Assembly (NCBI GenBank): GCA_036276235.1 | Contig: DATBDZ010000216.1 | Span: forward strand, 1 to 11,999 | Length of the DNA stretch: 11,999 nucleotides | Reading direction: 5' to 3' | Origin: JANWHF01 sp036276235 | Lineage (GTDB): Bacteria > Planctomycetota > Phycisphaerae > Tepidisphaerales > Tepidisphaeraceae | Part shown: in pieces, positions 5,432 through 11,798 of the stretch | Position numbering within the stretch: the stretch's first letter is position 1 | Layout of the letters: each line of letters begins with the position of its first letter | Program-made: the position numbers and the translations under genes | The notes under the pieces: generated by a model | Databases searched by the model: none | Told to the model about the DNA's origin: nothing | What the model saw: only the letters and a program-made list of their open reading frames with translations

Positions 5432-6658
5432 ATGCAGCGCTATCACCGACAAACTCTGCTTCCACAGATCGGCGCCCAGGGCCAGGCGCAGCTCGCCGCT
5501 GCCCGCGTGCTCTTAATCGGCTGCGGCGCGTTGGGAACGGTGATCGCTGAGCAACTCGCGCGGGCGGGCATCGGATTTCTGCGGATCGTCGATCGCGATG
5601 TGGTCGAGATGACCAATCTGCAGCGGCAGGTTTTGTTCGACGAAGCGGATGCGCACAGCGAAGTGCCCAAAGCCATCGCGGCGGCGAATCGTCTGGCGCG
5701 AATCAATTCATCGATCACAATCGAGCCAAATGTGACGGATTGCCATGCGGGGAACATCGAGGAACTCATCGCGGCGCGGGAGCACAGGGCCGTTGACCGC
5801 ATGCATTCCTCTTCGGGCAGCGCCGCTTCTCCCTCCTCCGGTACTCCGGGGGAGGGCTGGGGTAGCGGTTGTGTCGAACGGGCATCAACCGCGCGAATGG
5901 GCCCCCACCCTAACCCTCCCCCGGAGTACCGGAGGAGGGGACAAAACTCGTCGCCAACACTGGCTCATGCGGCAGTCGATCTCATTCTCGATGGAACCGA
6001 CAACGCCGAGACGCGCTATCTGATTAACGACGCGGCGGTGAAGTTCGGCATTCCGTGGATCTACGCGGCCTGTGTCAGCATGGAAGGGCGGGTGATGAGC
6101 ATTCGGCCCGGCATTACGCCTTGCCTGCGCTGCATCTTTCCGCAGCCGCCGGGGCCGGGGGAATTGCCAACGTGCGATACCGCCGGCGTTTTCGCGCCGG
6201 CGGCGGCGATTGTCGCGTCACTCCAGGTGGCGGCTGCGATCAAGCTGCTCGTCGAGCCACAAGCGCATCATGAGTCGATACTGACAATTGTAGATGTCTG
6301 GACCGGACGTTTTCGCTCATCGTGTACCGAGGATGCGAAGCGGCCCGATTGCATCGCCTGCGGACGCCGGCGCTTTGAGTTTCTTGATTGTATTACGGCG
6401 GCCACATCCACTAACCTGTGCGGCCGAAATGCCGTGCAAGTACGGCCATCCGGTTTCGCCAGGGTAGATCTCGGCCAGCTCGCAGTAAAGCTGTCGCGCG
6501 TCGGGCAAATCGAGCGAACTGAGCATTTGGTTCGCTGCCAAATGCCGGAGCCGCAATCGATCCGCCTAACGGTGTTCCCTGACGGCAGGCTCATCGTTCA
6601 CGGAACAAGCGATTTTGAGCGTGCAAAGTCGATCTACGCCCGGTATGTTGGGCTGTAG
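5432..6658 (+). CDS. ThiF/MoeB/HesA-family adenylyltransferase with an internal repeat-encoded loop
   Basis: A 408-residue E1-like enzyme that adenylates the C-terminal Gly of a ubiquitin-like sulfur carrier. Seen: nucleotide loop GCGALG (30-35), DRDVVEMTNLQRQ (54-66) with the conserved Arg65, Lys80, DGTDN (187-191), zinc pairs CLRC (231-234) and CIAC (307-310), and PTCDTAGVFAP (246-256) with the likely active Cys248. Most relatives have a short link between the helix 'NIEELI' and the strand 'DLILDGTDN'. Here about 60 residues (115-178) intervene, and 134-170 are encoded by a palindromic repeat element, Ser/Gly/Pro-rich and without stops. A C-terminal domain (about 335-408, 'LTVFPDGRLIVHGT') follows. 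The frame opens at 5357, but ATG 5432 gives the family start MQRYHRQTLLPQIG. There is no strong ribosome site. It is the first gene of the sulfur cluster, 85 bases before cysM. MoeB, ThiF and the CysO activator cannot be told apart by sequence alone; context favours the last. Confidence 0.85.
   Translation: MQRYHRQTLLPQIGAQGQAQLAAARVLLIGCGALGTVIAEQLARAGIGFLRIVDRDVVEMTNLQRQVLFDEADAHSEVPKAIAAANRLARINSSITIEPNVTDCHAGNIEELIAAREHRAVDRMHSSSGSAASPSSGTPGEGWGSGCVERASTARMGPHPNPPPEYRRRGQNSSPTLAHAAVDLILDGTDNAETRYLINDAAVKFGIPWIYAACVSMEGRVMSIRPGITPCLRCIFPQPPGPGELPTCDTAGVFAPAAAIVASLQVAAAIKLLVEPQAHHESILTIVDVWTGRFRSSCTEDAKRPDCIACGRRRFEFLDCITAATSTNLCGRNAVQVRPSGFARVDLGQLAVKLSRVGQIERTEHLVRCQMPEPQSIRLTVFPDGRLIVHGTSDFERAKSIYARYVGL
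5831..5939. repeat. Full-length palindromic repeat element inside a gene
   Basis: The arm 5831-5856 is the perfect reverse complement of 5914-5939 (26 bases), and pairing continues imperfectly inward (to about 5863 and 5907). An inner 7-bp stem GCGGTTG/CAACCGC (5865-5871, 5886-5892) lies between. Each arm is itself a hairpin, with loop TACT on the left and AGTA on the right (CCGG-AGTA-CCGG). The inner words CTAACCCTCCCCCGG-AGTA parallel TGCCCTCTCCCCTG-AGTA of 231-344. The element is in frame, with no stop, in the ThiF-like gene. Confidence 0.85.
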
Positions 6659-6699
6659 GCCTATGTAGAACATGGGTTTATGGCAAATTCCGTCGGGGA

Positions 6700-6728
6700 T
6701 TGCCTTACGTCATATACTCCACTAGGAT
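6700..6728 (+). promoter_or_regulatory. Possible internal promoter for cysM onward
   Basis: TTGCCT (6700-6705) and TAGGAT (6723-6728) are separated by 17 bases, each matching the sigma-70 consensus at four of six positions. They lie in the 85-base gap after the ThiF-like stop, just before the cysM ribosome site AGGA. This would let the rest of the operon be expressed on its own. Evidence is weak. Confidence 0.3.
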
Positions 6729-6743
6729 TTGTAGGAATTAGCC

Positions 6744-7700
6744 GTGGTTGAGTTATCGCAGCAACTATCTTCGCAGGGCAAATCGGTGTTGCAATTGATC
6801 GGCAACACGCCGCTGGTTTCGTTCAAGCGCGTAGCTGCCGATGTCGCGCCGGCGGAGGTCTACGCCAAGGCCGAATGGTACAACCCCGGCGGAAGCGTCA
6901 AAGACCGCGCCGCTCTCAACATGATCCTCGAAGGAGAGCGGCGCGGGCTTCTCAACAAAAGCAAGATTCTAGTAGATGCGACCAGCGGCAACACGGGCAT
7001 CGCCTATGCCATGATCTGCGCCGAGCGCGGGTACAAGTGCAAACTCGCGCTTCCCAAAAACGCCAGCATCGAGCGAAAGCAAAGTCTGCTCGCCTATGGC
7101 GCCGAATTGATTCACACCGATCCGAGCGAAGGCACCGATGGCGCGCAGCGATATGTCAAGGCTTTGGTCGATTCCGATCCCGATCGCTACTTCTACCCGG
7201 ATCAGTACAACAACGATTTCAACTGGCGCGCTCATTACGAAACCACCGCCATGGAAATCTGGCGGCAGACCGAAGGCCGCGTCACACATTTCGTCACCGG
7301 CCTGGGCACGAGCGGCACATTCATGGGCGTCACCCGCCGCCTTAAGGAACTCAATCCGCTCATCCAGTGCATGAGCATGCAGCCCGATGGTCCGCTGCAT
7401 GGCCTCGAAGGCCTCAAGCACATGCCGACGGCGCTGGTTCCCGGCATTTACGATCCGGAGATTGCCGACGAGCAGATCGAAGTCGGAACGGAAGATGCCC
7501 ATCGCATGGTGCTGCGATTGGCGCGGGAAGAAGGGTATTTGGTTGGCGTTTCATCCGGCGCGAATTTGGTTGCCGCCCTCAATGTGGCCCGCCGGAAAAA
7601 GGACGCCGTCGTCGTCACAATTTTCTGCGACTCGGCGGCCAAGTATCTTTCCGAAAGTTTTTGGACCGATGCGTACTACGAAGCCGAAAACTGGCCGTGA
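6744..7700 (+). CDS. cysM: CysM-type cysteine synthase (likely carrier-thiocarboxylate dependent)
   Basis: A 318-residue PLP enzyme that replaces an activated serine side group with sulfur to form cysteine. Seen: Lys53 in GGSVKDR (49-55), which binds PLP; the substrate loop TSGNTG (80-85); the PLP-phosphate loop GLGTSG (186-191); and VSSGAN (269-274). The section 'PDGPLHGLEGLKHMPTALVPGIYDP' (214-238) is unlike CysK and resembles the mycobacterial CysM branch, which uses O-phosphoserine and the CysO thiocarboxylate instead of acetylserine and sulfide. The C-terminus ends ESFWTDAYYEAENWP rather than the CysK 'ERYLST'. The start is GTG at 6744 with AGGA 8 bases upstream; no in-frame ATG fits better. 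The Mec-type protease gene follows after 18 bases and the ThiF-like gene precedes, as expected of the carrier route. Substrate use is inference. Confidence 0.88.
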   Translation: MVELSQQLSSQGKSVLQLIGNTPLVSFKRVAADVAPAEVYAKAEWYNPGGSVKDRAALNMILEGERRGLLNKSKILVDATSGNTGIAYAMICAERGYKCKLALPKNASIERKQSLLAYGAELIHTDPSEGTDGAQRYVKALVDSDPDRYFYPDQYNNDFNWRAHYETTAMEIWRQTEGRVTHFVTGLGTSGTFMGVTRRLKELNPLIQCMSMQPDGPLHGLEGLKHMPTALVPGIYDPEIADEQIEVGTEDAHRMVLRLAREEGYLVGVSSGANLVAALNVARRKKDAVVVTIFCDSAAKYLSESFWTDAYYEAENWP

Positions 7701-7718
7701 TCGAACAGGTGTTGAACA

Positions 7719-8186
7719 GTGGATCCAATCGCAAACAAACAGACGGTCAGCGACCTGGTGATCTCGGCCGAACTGCACCGGCAGATCGAGGCGGAAGGCG
7801 TCGCCGCCTATCCGAACGAATGCTGCGGCATGCTCCTCGGCCGCGACATTGCGGATCATGGCGCGAAGCGCCGCATCCTCGATCGGCTTGTGGCCGGCTC
7901 CAACACCTTTGCCGCCGATGAGCAGTATCATCGCTTTTCGATTGATCCGCTGCAGCAGATGAAGGTGGAGCGCGAAGCGGAGAAAAAAGGCCTTTCGTTG
8001 CTGGGCTATTATCACAGCCACCCCGACCATCCCGCGCGGCCAAGCGAATATGATCGCGAGCACGCGTGGCCGTTCTACAGCTACGTGATCGTCGCGATCG
8101 CGAAGGGAAAGCCGGCGGATATGACCAGTTGGGTGTTGGACGATGCAACCTCGCAGTTTCAGGCTCAGCGAATCGTCGCTGAATAA
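7719..8186 (+). CDS. mec: Mec-type JAMM (Mov34/MPN) metalloprotease
   Basis: A 155-residue single-domain JAMM zinc peptidase. The motif is complete: Glu34 in 'YPNECCGMLLG' (31-41) and HSHPDHPARPSEYD (99-112), i.e. H-x-H-x7-S-x2-D with His99, His101, Ser109 and Asp112. In mycobacteria the homologue Mec cuts cysteine off the CysO-cysteine adduct made by CysM, freeing cysteine and the carrier. Placement 18 bases after cysM fits that exactly. It starts with GTG at 7719 after AGGT 8 bases upstream. Its size (about 150 residues) is normal for the bacterial single-domain group. The carrier substrate is not found in the window. The catalytic call is secure; the exact substrate is inferred from neighbours. 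Confidence 0.9.
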   Translation: MDPIANKQTVSDLVISAELHRQIEAEGVAAYPNECCGMLLGRDIADHGAKRRILDRLVAGSNTFAADEQYHRFSIDPLQQMKVEREAEKKGLSLLGYYHSHPDHPARPSEYDREHAWPFYSYVIVAIAKGKPADMTSWVLDDATSQFQAQRIVAE

Positions 8187-8204
8187 TGAGTCAGGGAGGC
8201 GCCA

Positions 8205-8450
8205 ATGGACGTGAAACGACTTCGAGAGCTACGACGGGCAGACCCGTACAAGCCGTTCTATCTGGTGATGACGGATGGAACGCGGCTACCCGTCGAGCGC
8301 GCCGTTTTTCTCGCGATCTCGCCGTTGGGAACTGAGGTCAGTTACTCGCCGGTCGAGGGAGGCTTTAAGTCAATTAGGATGAAGGACATCGCTGACGCCG
8401 TTGTCGATGAGACGTTGGATACCAACTGGGACTGGAAGAAGAAGGCATGA
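8205..8450 (+). CDS. Small protein of unknown function, paralogue of its neighbour (8447-8665)
   Basis: An 81-residue protein, not recognised. It begins MDVKRLRELRRADPYKPFYL, then 'VMTDGTRLPVERAVFLAISP' (21-40), and ends WDWKKKA. Its core 'P..PFY.V..DG..LPVER' parallels 'PFVPYRVYLADGRTRRVRHPEMV' in the next gene: both have a short helix followed by a beta meander around a D-G turn. There is no signal, no membrane helix and no C-terminal diglycine, so it is not a ThiS/CysO-like carrier. The ribosome site is GGGAGG 5 bases before ATG. It lies 18 bases after mec and overlaps the next gene by ATGA. A regulatory or assembly role in the operon is possible but unsupported. Confidence 0.75.
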   Translation: MDVKRLRELRRADPYKPFYLVMTDGTRLPVERAVFLAISPLGTEVSYSPVEGGFKSIRMKDIADAVVDETLDTNWDWKKKA

Positions 8451-8665
8451 ACAGCGAGTTTGTGATCAGAATCATCGAAGAGCGGCCATTCGTGCCGTAC
8501 AGGGTTTACCTGGCGGACGGCCGCACTCGACGGGTGCGACATCCAGAAATGGTGGAGCTTGAACGATATGGCGCGGCCATCAGGATTTTTGACGACAAAG
8601 GCCGCAAAGAGTTAATCGATTCGGGAATGATCGTCTCCTTCAAAAGCATGCGAGCATCCAGTTAA
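8447..8665 (+). CDS. Small protein of unknown function, paralogue of 8205-8450
   Basis: A 72-residue protein of predicted beta-rich fold: 'FVIRIIEERPFVPYRVYLADGR' (5-26), 'VRHPEMVELERYGAAIRIFDDKGR' (30-53) and 'GMIVSFKSM' (60-68). It shares the P-x-x-Y-x-V/I-x-x-x-D-G layout with the upstream gene, and the pair overlap by ATGA, as expected of a duplicated unit. I recall similar 'F.PF.I.L.DGR...V.HP..' proteins being frequent in Planctomycetota, often in multiples, but could not check this. cysK starts 17 bases on. Function unknown. Confidence 0.75.
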   Translation: MNSEFVIRIIEERPFVPYRVYLADGRTRRVRHPEMVELERYGAAIRIFDDKGRKELIDSGMIVSFKSMRASS

Positions 8666-8682
8666 TAAACGCCGAGAAAACT

Positions 8683-9645
8683 ATGCCACTAAAACCCCAA
8701 GGCCGAATCTTCAACGACATCACCGAAACCATTGGCGGCACGCCGCTGGTGCGGATTAACCGTTTGATCCCGCCGGGCCAGGCGACCGTCCTGGCCAAGT
8801 GCGAGTTCTTCAATCCGCTGGCCAGCGTGAAGGACCGCATCGGCGTGGCGATGATCGATGCCGCCGAGAAGGCGGGACGCATCAATAAGTCCACCGTCAT
8901 CGTCGAGCCGACCAGCGGCAACACCGGCATCGCGCTGGCGTTTGTCTGTGCCGCCAAGGGGTACAAGCTCATTCTCACGATGCCCGAATCGATGAGCATC
9001 GAGCGCCGGCGGTTGCTTAAGGCGCTGGGCGCGCAAGTCGTGCTGACACCTGCCGCCGAGGGGATGCGCGGGTCGATCAACAAGGCGCAGGAGATTCTCG
9101 CGGAGCACGCGAGCAGCTTCATGCCGCAACAATTTGAGAATCCCGCGAATCCGCAGATCCATCGCACCACGACTGCAGAAGAAATCTGGCAGGACACCGA
9201 AGGCCGCGTCGATATCCTCGTCGCGGGCGTCGGCACTGGCGGCACAATCACCGGCGTCGCCGAAGTCATCAAACAGCGCAAGCCATCCTTCAAGGCAATC
9301 GCCGTCGAGCCGGTGTCATCCGCGGTGATCACGCAGACGATGAAAGGCGAGCCGCTCAAGCCCGGCCGTCATAAAGTCCAGGGCATCGGCGCCGGCTTCG
9401 TGCCGGGGAATCTTCACACGAGCATCGTCGATGAAGTCGTGCAGATCACCGACGAAGAGGCATTCGATTGGGCCCGCCGCCTGCACCGCGAGGAGGGCCT
9501 GTTCGGCGGGATCAGCTCCGGCGGCAACGTCGCCGCCGCCGCAAAGGTCGCCGCCCGGCCGGATAATGCCGGCAAGCTGATCGTCGTCATCCTGCCGAGC
9601 TTCGGCGAGCGATATTTGAGTACGCCGCTGTTTGATGAGGAGTAG
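8683..9645 (+). CDS. cysK: Cysteine synthase A
   Basis: A 320-residue PLP enzyme that makes cysteine from O-acetylserine and sulfide. Seen: Lys50 in ASVKDR (47-52), PTSGNTG (76-82), PLP phosphate loop GVGTGGTITG (182-191), the 'EP..S' section (209-213), 'KVQGIGAGFVPGNL' (231-244) with the classic G-I-G-A-G-F-V-P, ISSGGN (277-282), and the tail PSFGERYLSTPLF (305-317), which is diagnostic of CysK. All usual catalytic elements are intact. The ATG at 8683 has only a weak GAGA upstream; translation may depend on the preceding gene, 17 bases away. Having CysK and a CysM-type enzyme in one operon suggests two routes to cysteine, perhaps for different redox or sulfide states. The call is secure. Confidence 0.95.
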   Translation: MPLKPQGRIFNDITETIGGTPLVRINRLIPPGQATVLAKCEFFNPLASVKDRIGVAMIDAAEKAGRINKSTVIVEPTSGNTGIALAFVCAAKGYKLILTMPESMSIERRRLLKALGAQVVLTPAAEGMRGSINKAQEILAEHASSFMPQQFENPANPQIHRTTTAEEIWQDTEGRVDILVAGVGTGGTITGVAEVIKQRKPSFKAIAVEPVSSAVITQTMKGEPLKPGRHKVQGIGAGFVPGNLHTSIVDEVVQITDEEAFDWARRLHREEGLFGGISSGGNVAAAAKVAARPDNAGKLIVVILPSFGERYLSTPLFDEE

Positions 9646-9647
9646 CC

Positions 9648-9893
9648 ATGGCCGCCAACTCAACTCTAACGGTTCCCGAAGGACTCTTCAAAGAACTCGA
9701 AGAGCGCGCCCGCGCGCACGGCATCACCGTTGATGGAGAAGCTGCCGAGCTGCTCGCCAAGGCGCTTGACCGAGATAAACGTGAGTCGCAGTTGATGTCT
9801 GAAATCCGCAAGGAGCGCGAAGAGCTTGCGCGTCGCGGAGTGTTTTTAACGGATGATGTGATTCAGCAGGCACGAAACTGGGGACGAGAGTGA
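9648..9893 (+). CDS. vapB: VapB/FitA-like antitoxin (helical, ribbon-helix-helix type likely)
   Basis: An 81-residue protein. 'STLTVPEGLFKELEERARAHGITVDGEAAELLAKAL' (5-40) looks like a ribbon-helix-helix DNA-binding start: one beta strand (LTVP), then two helices with a 'G-I-T-V-D/G-E-A' turn. The remaining charged helix and tail (43-81) would wrap the toxin. It is identified largely by partnership, since the PIN-domain toxin follows with a 4-base GTGA overlap. It starts 2 bases after the cysK stop, and AGGAG inside the end of cysK serves as its ribosome site. So the pair is physically fused into the cysteine operon. The subfamily is uncertain. Confidence 0.75.
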   Translation: MAANSTLTVPEGLFKELEERARAHGITVDGEAAELLAKALDRDKRESQLMSEIRKEREELARRGVFLTDDVIQQARNWGRE

Positions 9894-10297
9894 TTGTCGC
9901 CGATACCAATCTTGTCGCGTACGTGATCATTCCCGGCACGAACACGCCGGCTGCGGAACGCGTTCGCGCGAAAGATTCGGAATGGATTGCCCCTCCACTA
10001 CTGCGATACGAATTGATGAACGTCGTGGCGCAGGCTTTTCGTCAGGGCCAAGTTGATCGTGATGATGCAGCTAGAATCTATCGAAGGGGTTTATCACTCG
10101 TGACGCTCGAAGATCTTCCTGCCGATCCGATTACGATTCTAAACCTCTGTCATTCGTCTGGCTGTTCACCCTATGACTTGGAGTTTGTCCGCTTGGCAAT
10201 GGAACACAGCGCGCAGCTGGTGACCGAGGATGGCAAACTAATGACAGCGTTCCCTGACAACGTGGAGTCAATGGCAAGTTTTGGCCACCGCACATGA
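9890..10297 (+). CDS. vapC: VapC-type PIN-domain toxin (RNase)
   Basis: A 135-residue PIN-domain nuclease. The four acidic residues expected for metal binding are all present: Asp5 (VADTNLV, 3-9), Glu41 (LLRYELMN, 37-44), Asp96 (SPYDLEFV, 93-100) and Asp114 (VTEDGKL, 111-117). 'LA.EHSAQLVTEDGKL' is the family's usual end. VapC toxins cut tRNA or rRNA; a PIN protein could also act in other RNA roles. The start is GTG at 9890, overlapping the antitoxin stop (GTGA). The stop overlaps the cysC start (ATGA), so toxin and APS kinase are likely co-translated, which is unusual for such a pair. The catalytic core looks intact. Confidence 0.88.
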   Translation: MIVADTNLVAYVIIPGTNTPAAERVRAKDSEWIAPPLLRYELMNVVAQAFRQGQVDRDDAARIYRRGLSLVTLEDLPADPITILNLCHSSGCSPYDLEFVRLAMEHSAQLVTEDGKLMTAFPDNVESMASFGHRT

Positions 10298-10905
10298 CCG
10301 ACCGTCTCGCCACCAACATCACCTGGCACCAGGGCGCGATCTCGCGCCAGGATCGCCAGCGCCTGCTGAACCAGAAGGGCGTTTGCCTCTGGCTCACGGG
10401 GCTTTCGGCCTCGGGCAAATCGACGATCGCCTGCATCGTCGAGCGCCAACTCGTTGAGCGCGGCAAGCTCGCGTACCGCCTTGATGGCGACAACATCCGC
10501 CATGGCCTCAATCAGAATCTTGGCTTCTCCGCCGAGGATCGTGCTGAAAATATTCGCCGCATTGGCGAGGTCGCCAAGCTGTTTGTGGATGCCGGTGCCA
10601 TCGTGATCGCGAGCTTCATCAGCCCGTATCGCAAGGATCGCGAGCTTGTCCGCGCGAGCCTGGGTGATACGGATTTCGTCGAGGTTTATGTGAAGGTGTC
10701 GATCGACGCCGCCGAGCTGCGCGATCCAAAGGGTCTATATCGCAAGGCGCGGCAAGGGCAGATCAAGGGTTTCACCGGAATCGACGATCCTTATGAGGAG
10801 CCGCAGCAACCGCAGATTCTGCTCGACACCGAGCGCAACACCGCCGAGCAATCGGCTGGCAGGATTCTCGCGTACTTGGAAGAAGGCGGCTACCTCCGCG
10901 CATGA
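10294..10905 (+). CDS. cysC: Adenylylsulfate kinase (APS kinase)
   Basis: A 203-residue kinase that phosphorylates APS to PAPS with ATP. The Walker A loop is GLSASGKST (36-44, Lys42). 'DGDNIRHGLNQNLGFS' (64-79) is the APS-binding signature, 'FISPYRKDRE' (108-117) carries the conserved Ser110, and 'DPKGLYRKARQGQIKGFTGID' (144-164) with 'DPYE' (165-168) completes the family pattern. The start 'TDRLATNITWHQGAISR' is the usual CysC N-terminus, where 'W...AISR' is common. It is a stand-alone kinase; no ATP sulfurylase domain or gene is in the window, so that step must be encoded elsewhere or to the right. It overlaps vapC before it and the PHP gene after it by ATGA. Confidence 0.95.
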   Translation: MTDRLATNITWHQGAISRQDRQRLLNQKGVCLWLTGLSASGKSTIACIVERQLVERGKLAYRLDGDNIRHGLNQNLGFSAEDRAENIRRIGEVAKLFVDAGAIVIASFISPYRKDRELVRASLGDTDFVEVYVKVSIDAAELRDPKGLYRKARQGQIKGFTGIDDPYEEPQQPQILLDTERNTAEQSAGRILAYLEEGGYLRA

Positions 10906-11798
10906 CCTACATCGATCTCCATTGTCACTCGACCGCCTCCGACGGCACCTTCGCGCCGGCGGATGTCGTCGGTCTCGCGCAGAAGCGCGGGCTCAGTGCG
11001 ATGTCTCTGACCGATCATGACACGATCGGCGGCATCGCCGAAGCCTCCGCTGCAGCTTCGGCGGCGGGCATCGACTTCATCCCCGGCATCGAAATCTCCG
11101 CCGAGTTTCCGCATCCGGGGACGATGCACATCCTCGGGTACGGCGTCGATCCCAACAGCGATTCGCTCCGCAATCTCACGCGGCAACTTCTCGAAGGCCG
11201 CGATAACCGCAATCCGCGCATCATCAAAAAGCTCCAGGAGCACAACGTCGCCATTACGATGGAGGAAGTCGAGCAGGAGGCGAGCAAGGGAAAAACCGCC
11301 GAGCCCGGAGCCGAGGCCAAGCCGCTGGTGGTGGGGCGGCCGCATATTGCCGCCATCCTGATGCGCAAGGGATATGTCTCCTCGATCAAGCAGGCTTTTG
11401 ATAAATATCTCGCGCCCGGTGGCCTGGCCTATTTTGATAAAGAACGGCTGACGCCGCGCCAGGCTCTGGAAATGATCCGCGAGTCCGGCGGCCTTCCCGT
11501 GCTGGCGCATCCCGTGCAACTGCGAACCGAAAACGACGCCCAGCTTGATCGCATCGTGAAGGATCTGCTCGATCTTGGCCTGGCCGGATTGGAAGTGATC
11601 CACAGCGATCATGATGCAGCCCTTGTCGAAAAGTATTCCGCCCTGGCAGATCGCTACAAGCTGCTGAAAACCGGCGGCAGCGATTTTCATGGCATGAACA
11701 AGAAGGACATCGACCTCGGCACCGCCAACGGTCGGCGTATCCCGCGTGAGTTTTTTGATCGACTGATCGAGCGTGTCGGAAGGATGAGCAAAGTATAA
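10902..11798 (+). CDS. PHP-domain phosphoesterase (likely 3',5'-bisphosphate nucleotidase acting on pAp)
   Basis: A 298-residue PHP-family metal phosphoesterase of the YciV/RNase AM group. The metal-binding set is complete: DLHCHSTASDGT (5-16: His7, His9, Asp14), LTDHD (37-41: Asp38, His39, Asp40), GIEIS (62-66: Glu64), His76 (MHILGY), GRPHIA (145-150: His148), LAHP (201-204: His203) and GSDFHG (259-264: Asp261, His263). Known relatives remove the 3'-phosphate of pAp or trim RNA ends from the 5' side. CysH releases one pAp per PAPS reduced, and this gene sits between cysC and cysH with 4-base and 1-base overlaps, so recycling pAp to AMP is the most likely job. This is inference from position; a plain nucleic-acid role is the alternative. 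A short extra loop at about 128-142 is variable in the family. Confidence 0.85.
   Translation: MTYIDLHCHSTASDGTFAPADVVGLAQKRGLSAMSLTDHDTIGGIAEASAAASAAGIDFIPGIEISAEFPHPGTMHILGYGVDPNSDSLRNLTRQLLEGRDNRNPRIIKKLQEHNVAITMEEVEQEASKGKTAEPGAEAKPLVVGRPHIAAILMRKGYVSSIKQAFDKYLAPGGLAYFDKERLTPRQALEMIRESGGLPVLAHPVQLRTENDAQLDRIVKDLLDLGLAGLEVIHSDHDAALVEKYSALADRYKLLKTGGSDFHGMNKKDIDLGTANGRRIPREFFDRLIERVGRMSKV

Noticed and set aside
6659..6743. Riboswitch or leader peptide before cysM
   Set aside because: At 85 bases with no recognisable conserved core or stem set of a SAM riboswitch, nothing supports it beyond a weak promoter.
8205..8665. One of the small proteins as the missing CysO-type sulfur carrier
   Set aside because: Neither ends in Gly-Gly; the only GG in the first is internal (residues 52-53) followed by about 28 residues, unlike known carriers.
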